A stretch of DNA of 64,000 bases from Chitinolyticbacter meiyuanensis (GCF_008033135.1 NZ_CP041335.1:2795925-2859924), one strand, 5' to 3'. Positions 26,596 through 38,790 are shown, counted from the first letter of the stretch. The notes: generated from the sequence alone by a model not told the origin. Numbers and translations are program-made.

Positions 26596-28308
26596 ATGCC
26601 TAACGTCATCTTCCTGGTGCTGCGGCGCATGCGTGCGCCGCTGATCACGCTGATCCTGATCTACGCAATCTCGGTGTTCGGCCTCGTCGTGATTCCCGGC
26701 GTGGACAACCACGGCCAGCCGTACCGCATGGATTTCTTCCATGCCTTTTACTTCGTCAGCTACACCGCGACCACCATCGGCTTCGGCGAGGTGCCGTATG
26801 CGTTTACCTATACCCAGCGCATGTGGGTGGTGGTGTGCATCTATCTGTCGGTGATCGGCTGGGCCTACGCCATCGGGACCACGTTTTCCATCCTGCAGGA
26901 CAAGAGCTTCCAGCAGGCCGTGCAACTCGCGCGCTTCGCCAACCGGGTACGACGCATCAGCGAGCCGTTCTTCCTGATCTGCGGCTACGGCCAGACCGCA
27001 AGGCTGTTGTGCCGCGTACTGGACGACCAGCAGATCCGCTTCGTGGTGCTGGAATTGCGCGAGGAACGGGTGCACGACGTCACCTTCGCCGACTACCGCT
27101 TCGACGTGCCCGCCTACGCCGGCGATGCGTCCAATCCCAAGCTGCTGGAGCTCGCCGGCATCACTCACTCGCTCTGCCGCGGCGTGCTCGCCATCACCGG
27201 CAACGAGGAAGCCAATCTGTCGGTGACCATCGCCGCCCACGTGCTGCGCCCGGCGCTGCTGTCGGTCGGCCGCTCCAAGACCCGCGCGGTGGCGGAGAAC
27301 ATGGCCTCGTTCGGCACCAATCGCGTGATCAACATGTTCGATGCGGTCGGCGCGCAGTTCCGCCGTTCGCTGCATGCACCGCATACCAGCCGGCTGTGGG
27401 ACACGCTGTCCGACTTTCCCGGCGAGCCGCTGCCACCGTTGGTGAAACCGCCGCGCGGCCATTGGGTGATCGTCGGCTTTGGCCGTTTCGGCCACGCAGT
27501 GAAGGAGGCGCTCGATTGCGAGGGCGCGACGGTGACGGTGATCGATCTGGAAGACCAGACCGAACTACCACCCGAGCAATACGTGCAAGCGCTGGGCGTG
27601 GACGCCGCCTCGCTGAAGGCGGCTGGCATCGAACGCGCGGTCGGCATCGTCGCCTGTCACGATCACGACAGCCACAACCTTTCCGCCATCGCCACCGCCC
27701 GCGCCATCCATCCGGGCCTCTTCGTGATCGCGCGGCAGAACCTGGCCAACAACGGCATGCTGTTCGAGGCTTTCAAACCGGATGTGACCGTGGTGCGGAG
27801 CGAGGTGATGTCGCACGAGTGCCTGAGGGCATTGACCACACCGACGCTGGCGCGCTTCTTAGGCCAGATCCAGACGCGCAGCGAGAGCTGGTCGCAGGCA
27901 CTGATGCGCGAGATCGAGGGCCTGTGCGAGCTCTACGTGCCCGCCACCTGGGTGGTCCACCTCACCGCCGAGAACGCTGGCGCGATCTACGCACTGCTCG
28001 CCCAGCCACAGCCGGCGCTGGAACTGCGCCACCTGATGGCCAACCCGCAGGAATATACCCGCCGGTTGCGCGCCCTGCCCTTGATGCTGACCCGGGCCGG
28101 CCGCGATATCCTGCTGCCGCCGCCGGAAACACCGCTCGCCTTCGGTGATGCCATCCTGTTTGCCGGCACCACTGGGGCACGCAGCGCGCAGGACGTCATC
28201 CTCGACCAATATCCGGTGATCGACTACGTGCGCACCGGCCTCGACCAGCCGCAGAGCTGGCTCTTCCGCCGTCTTGCGGCCTGGCGCGCAGCCCGGCTGC
28301 AGCAATAA
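26596..28308 (+). CDS. Potassium channel with two RCK/TrkA-N domains
   Basis: A 570-residue protein with a 2-TM pore: TM1 LITLILIYAISVFGLVVIPG, pore loop and filter YTATTIGFGEV (about 58-68), TM2 MWVVVCIYLSVIGWAYAIGTTF. Two Rossmann domains follow: FFLICGYGQTARLLCRVL (about 123-140) and HWVIVGFGRFGHAVKEAL (about 288-305), and a TrkA-C-like C-terminus. The ATG at 26596 is preferred over a TTG at 26575 that overlaps the previous stop; the former has GGAA upstream. Tandem RCK channels are gated by nucleotides, Ca2+ or pH in known cases; the ligand here is unknown. Confidence 0.88.
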   Translation: MPNVIFLVLRRMRAPLITLILIYAISVFGLVVIPGVDNHGQPYRMDFFHAFYFVSYTATTIGFGEVPYAFTYTQRMWVVVCIYLSVIGWAYAIGTTFSILQDKSFQQAVQLARFANRVRRISEPFFLICGYGQTARLLCRVLDDQQIRFVVLELREERVHDVTFADYRFDVPAYAGDASNPKLLELAGITHSLCRGVLAITGNEEANLSVTIAAHVLRPALLSVGRSKTRAVAENMASFGTNRVINMFDAVGAQFRRSLHAPHTSRLWDTLSDFPGEPLPPLVKPPRGHWVIVGFGRFGHAVKEALDCEGATVTVIDLEDQTELPPEQYVQALGVDAASLKAAGIERAVGIVACHDHDSHNLSAIATARAIHPGLFVIARQNLANNGMLFEAFKPDVTVVRSEVMSHECLRALTTPTLARFLGQIQTRSESWSQALMREIEGLCELYVPATWVVHLTAENAGAIYALLAQPQPALELRHLMANPQEYTRRLRALPLMLTRAGRDILLPPPETPLAFGDAILFAGTTGARSAQDVILDQYPVIDYVRTGLDQPQSWLFRRLAAWRAARLQQ

Positions 28309-28346
28309 GCCGGGCGACCATGACAGTGGCCTGCCCGCACTGCCAA

Positions 28347-28388
28347 TACAGTTACCCTGCAGCACGGGCTGTCGAGCCAACTGTTATG
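28347..28388. promoter_or_regulatory. Paired ACAGTTAC / AACTGTTA sites upstream of the DUF2917 gene
   Basis: ACAGTTAC at 28348-28355 and AACTGTTA at 28379-28386 are inverted copies about 70-110 bases before the DUF2917 ATG. Near-identical octamers occur upstream of the MocR gene and of livH, suggesting binding by the MocR protein or another regulator. Confidence 0.35.
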
Positions 28389-28458
28389 CTGTTCTGCCCC
28401 TGCCGGACCACAGCGCAACGCCGGTAAGCTGCTGTCATCATCACAGCGGAGGTGGGCC

Positions 28459-28779
28459 ATGAAACACATCAGCATGCAATGCGCCGGACTGGTTGCCGCC
28501 TTCGAATGCCGTGCCGGCACCGAGCTCTCCTGCCAGCACGGCCTGCTGTGGGTGACCGAAGGTGGTGGTGACCTGCTACTGCGCAGCGGTGAGCGCCTCC
28601 GCCTCACTGGGGCGCAGCGCGTGGTGATCCAGGCACTGCAACCGAGCCGGTTCCGCCTGACCTCGCCAGCCAGCGCCTGGTTGGCCGCCACGATCACCGT
28701 GCTGCAAGCACTGTATCGTCGGCTGCGGCGCGTCGGCGGCCGGAAATATGATGTACGGCTGACTGGCCAGCAAACTTGA
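28459..28779 (+). CDS. DUF2917 domain protein
   Basis: A 106-residue protein. FECRAGTELSCQHGLLWVTEGGGDLLLRSGERLRL (about 15-50) is the DUF2917 pattern: a small beta-domain with W-V-T and D-x-x-L-x-x-G. In related bacteria this family is often divergent from or near a MocR-type regulator, as here. The ribosome site AGCGGAGGTGGGCC is strong. Molecular function is unknown. Confidence 0.85.
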   Translation: MKHISMQCAGLVAAFECRAGTELSCQHGLLWVTEGGGDLLLRSGERLRLTGAQRVVIQALQPSRFRLTSPASAWLAATITVLQALYRRLRRVGGRKYDVRLTGQQT

Positions 28780-28897
28780 TCGAGCTAGCCTAGTCCCACC
28801 CGGCAGGAGCCCCGTTGCAGCACGGACAACGGTACGCGGTCGGGGCTGAGCCTGTACGGTCCGGCGCGCGTACCTGCCGGCCGCACGGAGGGCTGCC

Positions 28898-29179
28898 ATG
28901 CGCCGCTCCCTGAGTTCGATCGCCCTGCTGGCCCTCATCTGGCCGATGCAGCTGCATGCCGATCTGATCAATGACCTCGTCGACCTGCAGGGCCTGATCG
29001 AAGGGCGCTGCGGGCCGCGCTTCATGGTCGTCTGGGTCGACGACAGCGGCGCGATACCGCCGTGCATGCTCAGCTATTCGTTCGGTTGCGAGGAAATCCA
29101 GGCCAGCGGCGAAGCGAGTTGCCCGCTGGCCCGTCCTCCCGAGCCCGATCCGGTTCAGACCTCGGCGGTCGCGCGCTGA
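28898..29179 (+). CDS. Small secreted protein, unknown function
   Basis: A 93-residue protein with ribosome site GGAGGGCTGCC. The N-terminal signal peptide (RRSLSSIALLALIWPMQLHA) leads to a mature part with four Cys (GRCGPRF, PPCMLSY, FGCEEI, ASCPLARPP) consistent with disulfides. No family is recognised. It ends exactly where the convergent MocR gene ends (29179/29180), with no intervening terminator. Confidence 0.65.
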   Translation: MRRSLSSIALLALIWPMQLHADLINDLVDLQGLIEGRCGPRFMVVWVDDSGAIPPCMLSYSFGCEEIQASGEASCPLARPPEPDPVQTSAVAR

Positions 29180-30652
29180 TCAGGCTTCTGGCCGCACCAG
29201 CCGTTGCTGCGCCAGCTCGCCGAGCCGGCGGATCGCCGCTTCGTGCCGGGTGGTCCAGGTTTCCACGCAGCAGATGCGCATGCAGTTGCGATAACTGCGG
29301 CTGGGGCTGAACAGCTCGCCCGGCGTGAAATTGATCCCCTCGGCCATCGAATCGCGTAGCAACTCGCGAGTATCGATCTCCGGCGGCAGCTCCACCCACA
29401 GCACATAGCCGCCCTGCGGCACGTTAAGGCGGGTATCGGCCGGAAAATAACGCTGGATCGCCTCGACCGCGGCCGTCACCTGTTCAGCGACGATGCGGCG
29501 CAAGCGACGCAAGTGATGATCGTAGCCACCGTTGTCGAGGAAACGGGCGATGGTCTGCTGCAATGCCAGCGGCGTCGAATAGGTATTGATGAATTTCAGC
29601 CGCTCTATCTCGCGCTGCCAGCGCCCCGCCACGATCCAGCCGATACGCATGCCTGGCGCCAGCGCCTTGGTGAACGACGAGCACAGCATCACGTTGCCGC
29701 CGCCCTGCTCCACCGGCGGATCGAACGCCTTGGCCGGACGTGGGCGCTCGCCGCGATGGAAGAATTCGCCGTAGAGATCGTCCTCGATCAGCGGGATGTT
29801 GCGCTCGGCCAAGAGCTCGACCATGCGCTGCTTGTTCTCATCCGGCATCAGGCAACCGAGCGGGTTGGAGAAGTTGGGCAGCAGCAGGCAGGCCTGCACC
29901 TGGCCATCGCGCGTGGCGAGCTCCAGCGCCTCGATCGAGATGCCGGTCTGTGGATGGGTAGGAATCTCCAGCGCCTTGAGCTGGAAGCTCTCCAGCATCT
30001 GCAGCAGGCCGAAATAAGCCGGCGATTCGATGGCCACCACGTCGCCGGGCTTGGTCACCGCGCGCAAACACAGATTGATTGCCTCGAGACACCCATGGGT
30101 GATCAGCACCTCATCCGATTCGAACTGCCCGCCCCAAGCCAGCGCACGGCGCGCGATATGGCGGCGCAACTCGGGGTCGCCCACTGGCTTGCCATAGTCG
30201 GACAGCATGCGTGGGCTATGCCGCGTCACCTGCGACAACAAGCGCTGCAGCTGCTGGTTGGGATAGAACTCGGGGCTAAGGATGGCGAGGCCGAAATCGA
30301 CCCGGATGGGCTTGAGTTCGCTCGCCTGGTATGGCCACAGCACCGGCGGCGTGACCACTTCCAGCGGATGCTGCGGCGGCTGGGTCAGGCCCGGCATGCG
30401 CAACACCGGCAGACGCGCCACGTAGAAGCCACTTTGCGGACGGGCCTCGATCAGGCCGCGATCTTCGAGCGAGCGATAGGCCTCCATCACCGTCGACAGG
30501 CTGACGTGACGCTGGGCAGAGAGCTTGCGAATCGACGGCAGCTTCTCGCCGGGCTTGAGCACGCCGCTGGCAATCGCCTGAGCGAGTTCATCGGCAAGCT
30601 GGGCATACAGCGTTTCGCTCTTGCGCTGCAGGGGCAAACTCACATCATTCAT
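29180..30652 (-). CDS. MocR-family transcriptional regulator (GntR HTH + aminotransferase fold)
   Basis: A 490-residue PLP-dependent regulator. An N-terminal winged helix-turn-helix of GntR type (about 12-80) contains GVLKPGEKLPSIRKLSAQRH, VSLSTVMEAYRSLEDRGLIEARPQSGFYV. A fold-type I aminotransferase domain (about 115-480) has AESPAYFGLL-like region, NPLGCLMPDENKQRM, DDLYGEFF, and the PLP lysine in SSFTKALAPGMRIGW (about 330-345). MocR proteins usually control amine, vitamin B6 or amino-acid genes, often of a divergent neighbour; here DUF2917 and the small secreted gene are the nearest candidates. The effector is unknown. Confidence 0.92.
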   Translation of the reverse strand: MNDVSLPLQRKSETLYAQLADELAQAIASGVLKPGEKLPSIRKLSAQRHVSLSTVMEAYRSLEDRGLIEARPQSGFYVARLPVLRMPGLTQPPQHPLEVVTPPVLWPYQASELKPIRVDFGLAILSPEFYPNQQLQRLLSQVTRHSPRMLSDYGKPVGDPELRRHIARRALAWGGQFESDEVLITHGCLEAINLCLRAVTKPGDVVAIESPAYFGLLQMLESFQLKALEIPTHPQTGISIEALELATRDGQVQACLLLPNFSNPLGCLMPDENKQRMVELLAERNIPLIEDDLYGEFFHRGERPRPAKAFDPPVEQGGGNVMLCSSFTKALAPGMRIGWIVAGRWQREIERLKFINTYSTPLALQQTIARFLDNGGYDHHLRRLRRIVAEQVTAAVEAIQRYFPADTRLNVPQGGYVLWVELPPEIDTRELLRDSMAEGINFTPGELFSPSRSYRNCMRICCVETWTTRHEAAIRRLGELAQQRLVRPEA

Positions 30653-30710
30653 GGCGAGGCCTCGTCGTGGTGCAGGTCCGCACCACTATATCGCATCGTC
30701 ACGACAACAC

Positions 30711-30759
30711 AACAGTTACAGCAAGCAAGGAAAAACGGCGTACGTTTGCAGTACAGTTC
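30711..30759. promoter_or_regulatory. Two AACTGT-type repeats upstream of the MocR gene
   Basis: AACAGTTAC (30711-30719) and GTACAGTTC (30751-30759), i.e. TAACTGTT and GAACTGTAC on the coding strand, 40 bases apart. Direct repeats of this spacing are usual MocR operators, and autoregulation is plausible. Confidence 0.4.
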
Positions 30760-30786
30760 GCGCCGATGAGCGGCGCATTTGGATTG

Positions 30787-31119
30787 CTAGCGGGAGGATG
30801 CTGCGGTAGCGGCGGGCACCGGCGCGGGCTTGGTGGCTACCGGCTTGGCCCGATCGAGAATCTGGAAGAACACTTCGTCCTTGCGGATCATGCCGAGCTC
30901 GTTGCGTGCCCTCTCCTCGATCGCATCAGTGCCGGTCTTCAGATCCTGCACTTCGGCAGCCAGCGCGGCATTGCGCTCGCGTAGCTTGTCGTTCTCGGCG
31001 TGGCGCTCGGCCAATTGCTGGTCGAGCTGCCAGACACGCAGCCAGCTGCCCTTGCCGATCCAGAGCGGCCATTGCAGCAGGGCGATCAGTAGCGCGAGGG
31101 TGATGGCAAGTAGGCGCAT
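30787..31119 (-). CDS. ftsB: Cell division protein FtsB
   Basis: A 110-residue bitopic protein of the FtsQBL divisome subcomplex. A short cytoplasmic start and TM ([21 protein letters not shown]) are followed by a coiled coil (about residues 29-60: [25 protein letters not shown]) and the conserved [21 protein letters not shown] (about 68-88). The Ala/Pro-rich tail is variable. It lies downstream of eno, a typical eno-ftsB arrangement, but a strong terminator lies between them, so it likely has its own promoter or uses readthrough. Confidence 0.93.
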   Translation of the reverse strand: MRLLAITLALLIALLQWPLWIGKGSWLRVWQLDQQLAERHAENDKLRERNAALAAEVQDLKTGTDAIEERARNELGMIRKDEVFFQILDRAKPVATKPAPVPAATAASSR

Positions 31120-31128
31120 GGGAAGCCG

Positions 31129-31160
31129 GAAAAACAGAAACCGGGGCAGCAGCCCCGGTT
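31129..31160 (-). terminator. Terminator of eno
   Basis: AACCGGGGC/GCCCCGGTT stem (31139-31147 with 31152-31160), then TTTCTGTTTTT on the minus strand. Confidence 0.9.
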
Positions 31161-31216
31161 GCCGATGTTACTACAGCCTTGCCGATCCACCTAGGCGGCT
31201 GGCAAGGCAAGCCAGA

Positions 31217-32581
<1,365 letters not shown>

Positions 32582-32647
32582 TCACCCGGATCGCGCGCCG
32601 ACGGGGCGGCGGCCTTCAGCCTAGCGGCCGAACATTACAGCGGTAGT

Positions 32648-32690
32648 GAAACAGTCTAAACGGCGCAGGGCGAGCCCGCCTTGCGCCGTC
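32648..32690 (-). terminator. Terminator of pyrG
   Basis: ACGGCGCAGGGCG and CGCCTTGCGCCGT (one G.T wobble) form a 13-bp stem around 32660-32689, followed on the minus strand by TTTAGACTGTTTC. Confidence 0.75.
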
Positions 32691-32696
32691 GCAAAC

Positions 32697-34754
<2,058 letters not shown>

Positions 34755-35489
34755 ATGTCCAAGATTGCACTGGTCACTGGCGGCATGGGTGGCATTGGCA
34801 CCGCGATCTGCAAGCAATTGGCCGATGCGGGCTACAAGGTTGCAACCACCTACTCGCGACCGGGCAAGGAAACGCAGTGGCTGGCTGATGCCAAGGAAGC
34901 CGGCTATGCCTTCCACGCCTATGAATGCGACGTCACCGATTTCGAGGCATGCGTTGCGCTCAAGCAAAAACTCGAAGCCGAGCTGGGGCCGGTCGACGTG
35001 CTGGTGAACAACGCCGGCATTACCCGCGATGCCACCTTCAAGAAGCTCGACAAGACCAACTGGGATGCAGTGATCAGCACCAATCTCGATTCACTGTTCA
35101 ACATCAGCAAGCAGTTCGTCGATGGCATGGCCGAGCGCGGCTGGGGCCGGGTGATCAATATCTCGTCGATCAACGGCCAGAAAGGCCAGTTTGGCCAGAC
35201 CAACTATTCCGCAGCCAAGGCCGGCATGCACGGCTTCACCATGGCGCTGGCGCAGGAAGTGGCCAAGAAGGGCGTTACGGTGAACACCATCAGCCCGGGC
35301 TACATCGCCACCGAGATGGTGATGGCAGTGCCGGAAGACGTGCGCGCCAAGATCGTATCGGGCATCCCGGTCGGTCGACTCGGCAAGCCCGAGGAAATTG
35401 CCGGCCTCGTCAGCTATCTTGCCTCGGATCTGGCGGGCTTCCTCACCGGTGCCAACCTCGCGATCAACGGCGGTCAGCATATGTGCTGA
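34755..35489 (+). CDS. phbB: Acetoacetyl-CoA reductase (PhbB-type SDR)
   Basis: A 244-residue short-chain dehydrogenase that reduces acetoacetyl-CoA to (R)-3-hydroxybutyryl-CoA with NADPH, the second step to polyhydroxybutyrate. Motifs: TGGMGGIGTAI (8-18), NNAGITRDATFKKL (about 87-100), catalytic Ser in INISSINGQKGQFGQTNYSAAKAGMHGF with Y/K of YSAAK (about 152-156), ISPGYIATEMV and the C-terminus LAINGGQHMC, all typical of PhbB rather than FabG. No phbA or phaC lies in the window, so it is a detached copy. A strong terminator follows. Confidence 0.93.
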   Translation: MSKIALVTGGMGGIGTAICKQLADAGYKVATTYSRPGKETQWLADAKEAGYAFHAYECDVTDFEACVALKQKLEAELGPVDVLVNNAGITRDATFKKLDKTNWDAVISTNLDSLFNISKQFVDGMAERGWGRVINISSINGQKGQFGQTNYSAAKAGMHGFTMALAQEVAKKGVTVNTISPGYIATEMVMAVPEDVRAKIVSGIPVGRLGKPEEIAGLVSYLASDLAGFLTGANLAINGGQHMC

Positions 35490-35520
35490 GCTTGCGCTGA
35501 TTTATTTCGCGAGGAAAATC

Positions 35521-35552
35521 AAAGCGGCATGCAAAAGCATGCCGCTTTTTGT
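35521..35552 (+). terminator. Terminator of phbB
   Basis: AAAGCGGCATGC-AAAA-GCATGCCGCTTT followed by TTTTG; 12-bp perfect stem. Confidence 0.92.
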
Positions 35553-35696
35553 TTGTGCCGATCTGTTTGTCATATAGGATTTCAACCGGCTCAATTATCA
35601 TCAGAAGCGACGTTTTTTAACTGCTTTCGTAGCCAGAAATTGCAGCCAATGAACAGGTTTGAGGTTTCGGTAGCATCGATCCGGGAGGTAGTCCGA

Positions 35697-36194
35697 ATGG
35701 CACGTTTGAGGTTGGCTGGCGGTTTCGTACCGCTGACCTTGTCCGTCGCAGCGCATGCATCGCTGTTCAAGGGCGAAGCACTCGATACTGCAGCCAACGT
35801 GCTGTCGTGGATCGTGCTGGTCGTGCTGCCCATCGCCGGGATCGCGATCTTCTGGATGCTGCACATCCTGCCGGAGAAGATCGCGCACAAGCGCCATCAC
35901 CCGCAGAAGGACGCGATCCAGACGCTATGCATGCTGTCGCTGTTCTTCGGCGGCCTGCTGTGGCCGCTGGCCTGGCTGTGGGCCTACACCAAGCCGGTGC
36001 TCTACAAGATGGCCTACGGCATCGACAAGGTGATCGAGGAGCACGACAAGAAGATCGGCCAGGACGAAGCGCACCTGGCCCAGCTCGACCAACAGGTGAG
36101 CCACGACGAGGCCCTGCTGCACACCATGCGCGCCGAAATCGAGGCATTGAAGGCGGAGCTCAATACCGTGCGCAATCAGAAGGATCAAGCCTGA
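35697..36194 (+). CDS. DUF3302 inner-membrane protein (YiaW-like)
   Basis: A 165-residue protein; the start at 35697 has GGGAGGTAGTCC upstream. An N-terminal hydrophobic segment (residues 5-20, possibly a signal) is followed by two membrane spans, LSWIVLVVLPIAGIAIFWML (about 37-56) and LCMLSLFFGGLLWPLAWLWAY (about 80-100), with PEKIAHKRHHPQKDAI between, the DUF3302 pattern. The C-terminus is a coiled coil (IEEHDKKIGQDEAHLAQLDQ ... IEALKAELNTV). DUF3302 genes sit next to HlyD-type membrane fusion genes (yiaW-yiaV in E. coli), as here with a 1-base gap. Function unknown; a helper of the exporter is inferred. Confidence 0.85.
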   Translation: MARLRLAGGFVPLTLSVAAHASLFKGEALDTAANVLSWIVLVVLPIAGIAIFWMLHILPEKIAHKRHHPQKDAIQTLCMLSLFFGGLLWPLAWLWAYTKPVLYKMAYGIDKVIEEHDKKIGQDEAHLAQLDQQVSHDEALLHTMRAEIEALKAELNTVRNQKDQA

Positions 36195-36195
36195 C

Positions 36196-37374
36196 ATGGA
36201 CGCTTTACTGCTCGGCATCTACGCCTTTTTCGTCTGGCTGATCTTCTTCAAATTCAAATGGCTGCCTTGGAACAAGGTGTCCATGGTCATCGTGTTCACC
36301 ATCCCAGTGGTGGCCCTGACGCTGCTCATCCTCACGCTGAACGTGGTCGCGCCCTCTTCCAGCGACGTGCGGGTGATGAACAAGGTGCTGCAAGTGGTAC
36401 CGCAGGTACGTGGCCGGGTGATCGAGGTCGCCGCAGAAGGCAACCGCGACTACAAGAAGGGCGATGTGTTGCTGCGCATCGATCCGACACCATACGAATC
36501 TGCGGTGAAGCAGCTGAAAGCCCGCCTCAAGGCCGATGACGCCGCACTGGCCGACGCCGAATCCTCGGCACGGCAGTTGAACGAATCGCTCCGCGGCGCC
36601 GCTGGCAAGGTGTCGGTCGTCCAGGCCAAGCTCGATCTGGCGCGCCGTCGGCTTGCCGAACACGAGGAGCTGGTCGGTGCTGGAGCCGGTGACAAGTTTG
36701 CCCTCGAAGACGCCCGCGCCCGGGTGCGCGAACTCGAAGGCGAGTTCGTTACTGCACAAGCTTCCGAAAGCGAGGCCAAGCAGAAGCTCTCGGCCAAGAG
36801 CCAGGGCGAGTTTGCCGCCATCGCCTCCGCCCGTGCCCGCCGTGGCGAAACCGAGACCCAGCTGGAAAACGCCCAATGGGAACTTGACCAGACCATCTAC
36901 CGCGCGCCAGCGGATGGCCGCGTGGTCAACTTGCAGATTCGTGTCGGCACCATGCTGGTTCCGATGCCGTTCGCGCCGGCATTCAGCTTCGTCGAGGACG
37001 AGCAGGAACTGATTGCGTTCTATCAGCAGAACGAACTTTACAACGTCACCAACGGCAATGAAGCCGAAGTGGCGCTGCTGACCCACCCCGGCGAGATCAT
37101 CAAGGCGCGCGTCGATTCCATCATCTGGGCGCAGTCGCAAGGCCAGGTACAACAAGGCGGCATGCTGCCCAATACCGGTCCGGCAGGCACGCCGCCTAAC
37201 CGCTTCGCCGTGAAGCTCAAGCTCGATGGCAAGTACAAGAACCTGGTACTGCCGGCCGGCGCCCTGGGCGCCGGGGCGATCTACACCGAACATGGCCAGA
37301 TGGTGCATATCCTGCGCAAGGTGTTCCTGCGCGTGAGCACCAAGCTCAACTACCTGGTCCTGAAGCTCCACTGA
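36196..37374 (+). CDS. HlyD/EmrA-family membrane fusion protein (YiaV-like)
   Basis: A 392-residue protein anchored by one N-terminal TM pair (LLGIYAFFVWLIFFKF and VIVFTIPVVALTLLILTL). The periplasmic part has a biotinyl-lipoyl half motif (VPQVRGRVIEVAAEGNRDYKKGDVLLRIDPTPYE, about 67-100), a long coiled-coil hairpin (about 105-235) and the second half motif YRAPADGRVVNLQIRVGTML (about 235-254). Such proteins bridge an inner-membrane pump to an outer-membrane channel. No pump gene (MFS, ABC or RND) is in the cluster; only DUF3302 upstream and an outer-membrane factor 13 bases downstream. Confidence 0.88.
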   Translation: MDALLLGIYAFFVWLIFFKFKWLPWNKVSMVIVFTIPVVALTLLILTLNVVAPSSSDVRVMNKVLQVVPQVRGRVIEVAAEGNRDYKKGDVLLRIDPTPYESAVKQLKARLKADDAALADAESSARQLNESLRGAAGKVSVVQAKLDLARRRLAEHEELVGAGAGDKFALEDARARVRELEGEFVTAQASESEAKQKLSAKSQGEFAAIASARARRGETETQLENAQWELDQTIYRAPADGRVVNLQIRVGTMLVPMPFAPAFSFVEDEQELIAFYQQNELYNVTNGNEAEVALLTHPGEIIKARVDSIIWAQSQGQVQQGGMLPNTGPAGTPPNRFAVKLKLDGKYKNLVLPAGALGAGAIYTEHGQMVHILRKVFLRVSTKLNYLVLKLH

Positions 37375-37387
37375 GGGGAAACGACAC

Positions 37388-38770
37388 ATGACCCCTCTTG
37401 GTAAAGCCACACCGATCATCGCCCTGCTGTTCACCGCCCTTGCCGGCTGCGCGCTGCAGCCTGCGCCGAACACCGATGCGCTGCGCGGCGAGCAATTGTC
37501 GACGCTGACGCGTGAACAAGCCTGGCGCGCGGCATCGCCACAAGGCGAAGTGGCTGACGACTGGCTGAAGCAGTTCCACGACGCCACGCTGGAAGCGCTG
37601 GTGGCCGAAGCGGTAGCGCACAACCGCGACCTGCAGCTTGCCGCCGCGCGCGTCGACGAAGCCCGCGCGCAGATGATCGTCAACGGCGGCGAGCTCTACC
37701 CCGCCGTCGGCCTCCGCGGTCTTGGTGGCAACAGCGAAACGCAGGTACTGTCGCTTGCCGCCAACTGGGAGCTCGACGTCTGGGGCCGGGTGCGCGCGCA
37801 ATCCCGCGCCGCCGAATCGCAATATGCCGCCAGCGAAGCCGATCTGCTGTGGGCACGCGAAGTCGTCGTCGCCACCACGGCCCGTGCCTGGTTTGCGCTG
37901 CAGCAGTACCGGCAACTGCTCGAACAGCAGCAAACGCTGGTCGACACCCAGCAGCGCCTGCTTGGCATCACCCGCCAGCGCATCCGTACCGGCATCGCCC
38001 CCGCCACCGAGGAGCAGGAAAACCAGATCGCCCTGCGCCAACGCCAGGATGAGCTGCGCCAGCTGCAGCTTGCCGAGCGCCAGGCCGCACAGACGCTTGA
38101 AATCCTGCTGGGGCGCTACCCCGCCGGCGAGCTTGCCGCAGCCGGTGCCTTGCCCGCTCTGCCGCCACCACCGCCCGCCGGCCTGCCGGCCGAGCTACTC
38201 GAACGCCGCCCCGACCTGATCGCCGCCGAGCGCCGGGTCGCCGCTGCCTTCGACCTGAAGCAATCGGCACAGGCTGCGCGATTGCCCCGCATTTCGATCG
38301 GCGCGGCCATCACCTGGGTCGACAGTGATCTGTTCCTGCTCAACAGTGCGGAAAGCCCGGTGAAGGGGCTGACTGGCAGCTTCCTCGCGCCGCTGTTCAC
38401 CGGGGGTCAGTTGCAGGGCCAGGTCGACTTCTACGATGCCAAGCAGAAGCAGGCCGCGATTGCCTACGGCACGCAGGCACTGGCTGCACTCAAGGATGTG
38501 GAAGGCAGCCTGCTTGCCGAAGCGGCCTATCGTGATCGTGCCAAGCTGCTCGATGCCCGCTTCACCGAACAGCAGACGCTGCTGCGCCGCGAGGAAGTAC
38601 GGGTGAAAGTCGGATCGCGCGATCCGCGCAGTGTGCTCAACCGCCAGCAATCACTTACGGCCACGCGCATGGAGCAATTGCAGCTGCAGACCGCGCAGCT
38701 CAACCAGCGCGTCACCCTGTTGCTGGCATTGGGAGGCAGCTGGACAGCGACGGGCGCCACAAGCCAATAG
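37388..38770 (+). CDS. Outer-membrane efflux lipoprotein (NodT/OprM family)
   Basis: A 460-residue TolC-like channel with a lipoprotein signal (IIALLFTALAGC; lipidated Cys about residue 20). Two repeated OEP domains are visible: SAANWELDVWGRVRAQSRAAES (about 118-140), QRQDELRQLQLAERQAAQTLEILLG (about 215-240), and LLERRPDLIAAERRVAAAFDLK (about 270-290). It has the ELDVWGRVR motif of NodT proteins. It is the last gene of the DUF3302-HlyD-OMF trio; a terminator follows within 20 bases. Confidence 0.92.
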   Translation: MTPLGKATPIIALLFTALAGCALQPAPNTDALRGEQLSTLTREQAWRAASPQGEVADDWLKQFHDATLEALVAEAVAHNRDLQLAAARVDEARAQMIVNGGELYPAVGLRGLGGNSETQVLSLAANWELDVWGRVRAQSRAAESQYAASEADLLWAREVVVATTARAWFALQQYRQLLEQQQTLVDTQQRLLGITRQRIRTGIAPATEEQENQIALRQRQDELRQLQLAERQAAQTLEILLGRYPAGELAAAGALPALPPPPPAGLPAELLERRPDLIAAERRVAAAFDLKQSAQAARLPRISIGAAITWVDSDLFLLNSAESPVKGLTGSFLAPLFTGGQLQGQVDFYDAKQKQAAIAYGTQALAALKDVEGSLLAEAAYRDRAKLLDARFTEQQTLLRREEVRVKVGSRDPRSVLNRQQSLTATRMEQLQLQTAQLNQRVTLLLALGGSWTATGATSQ

Positions 38771-38790
38771 CGCAATGTCCAAGCCACGCA

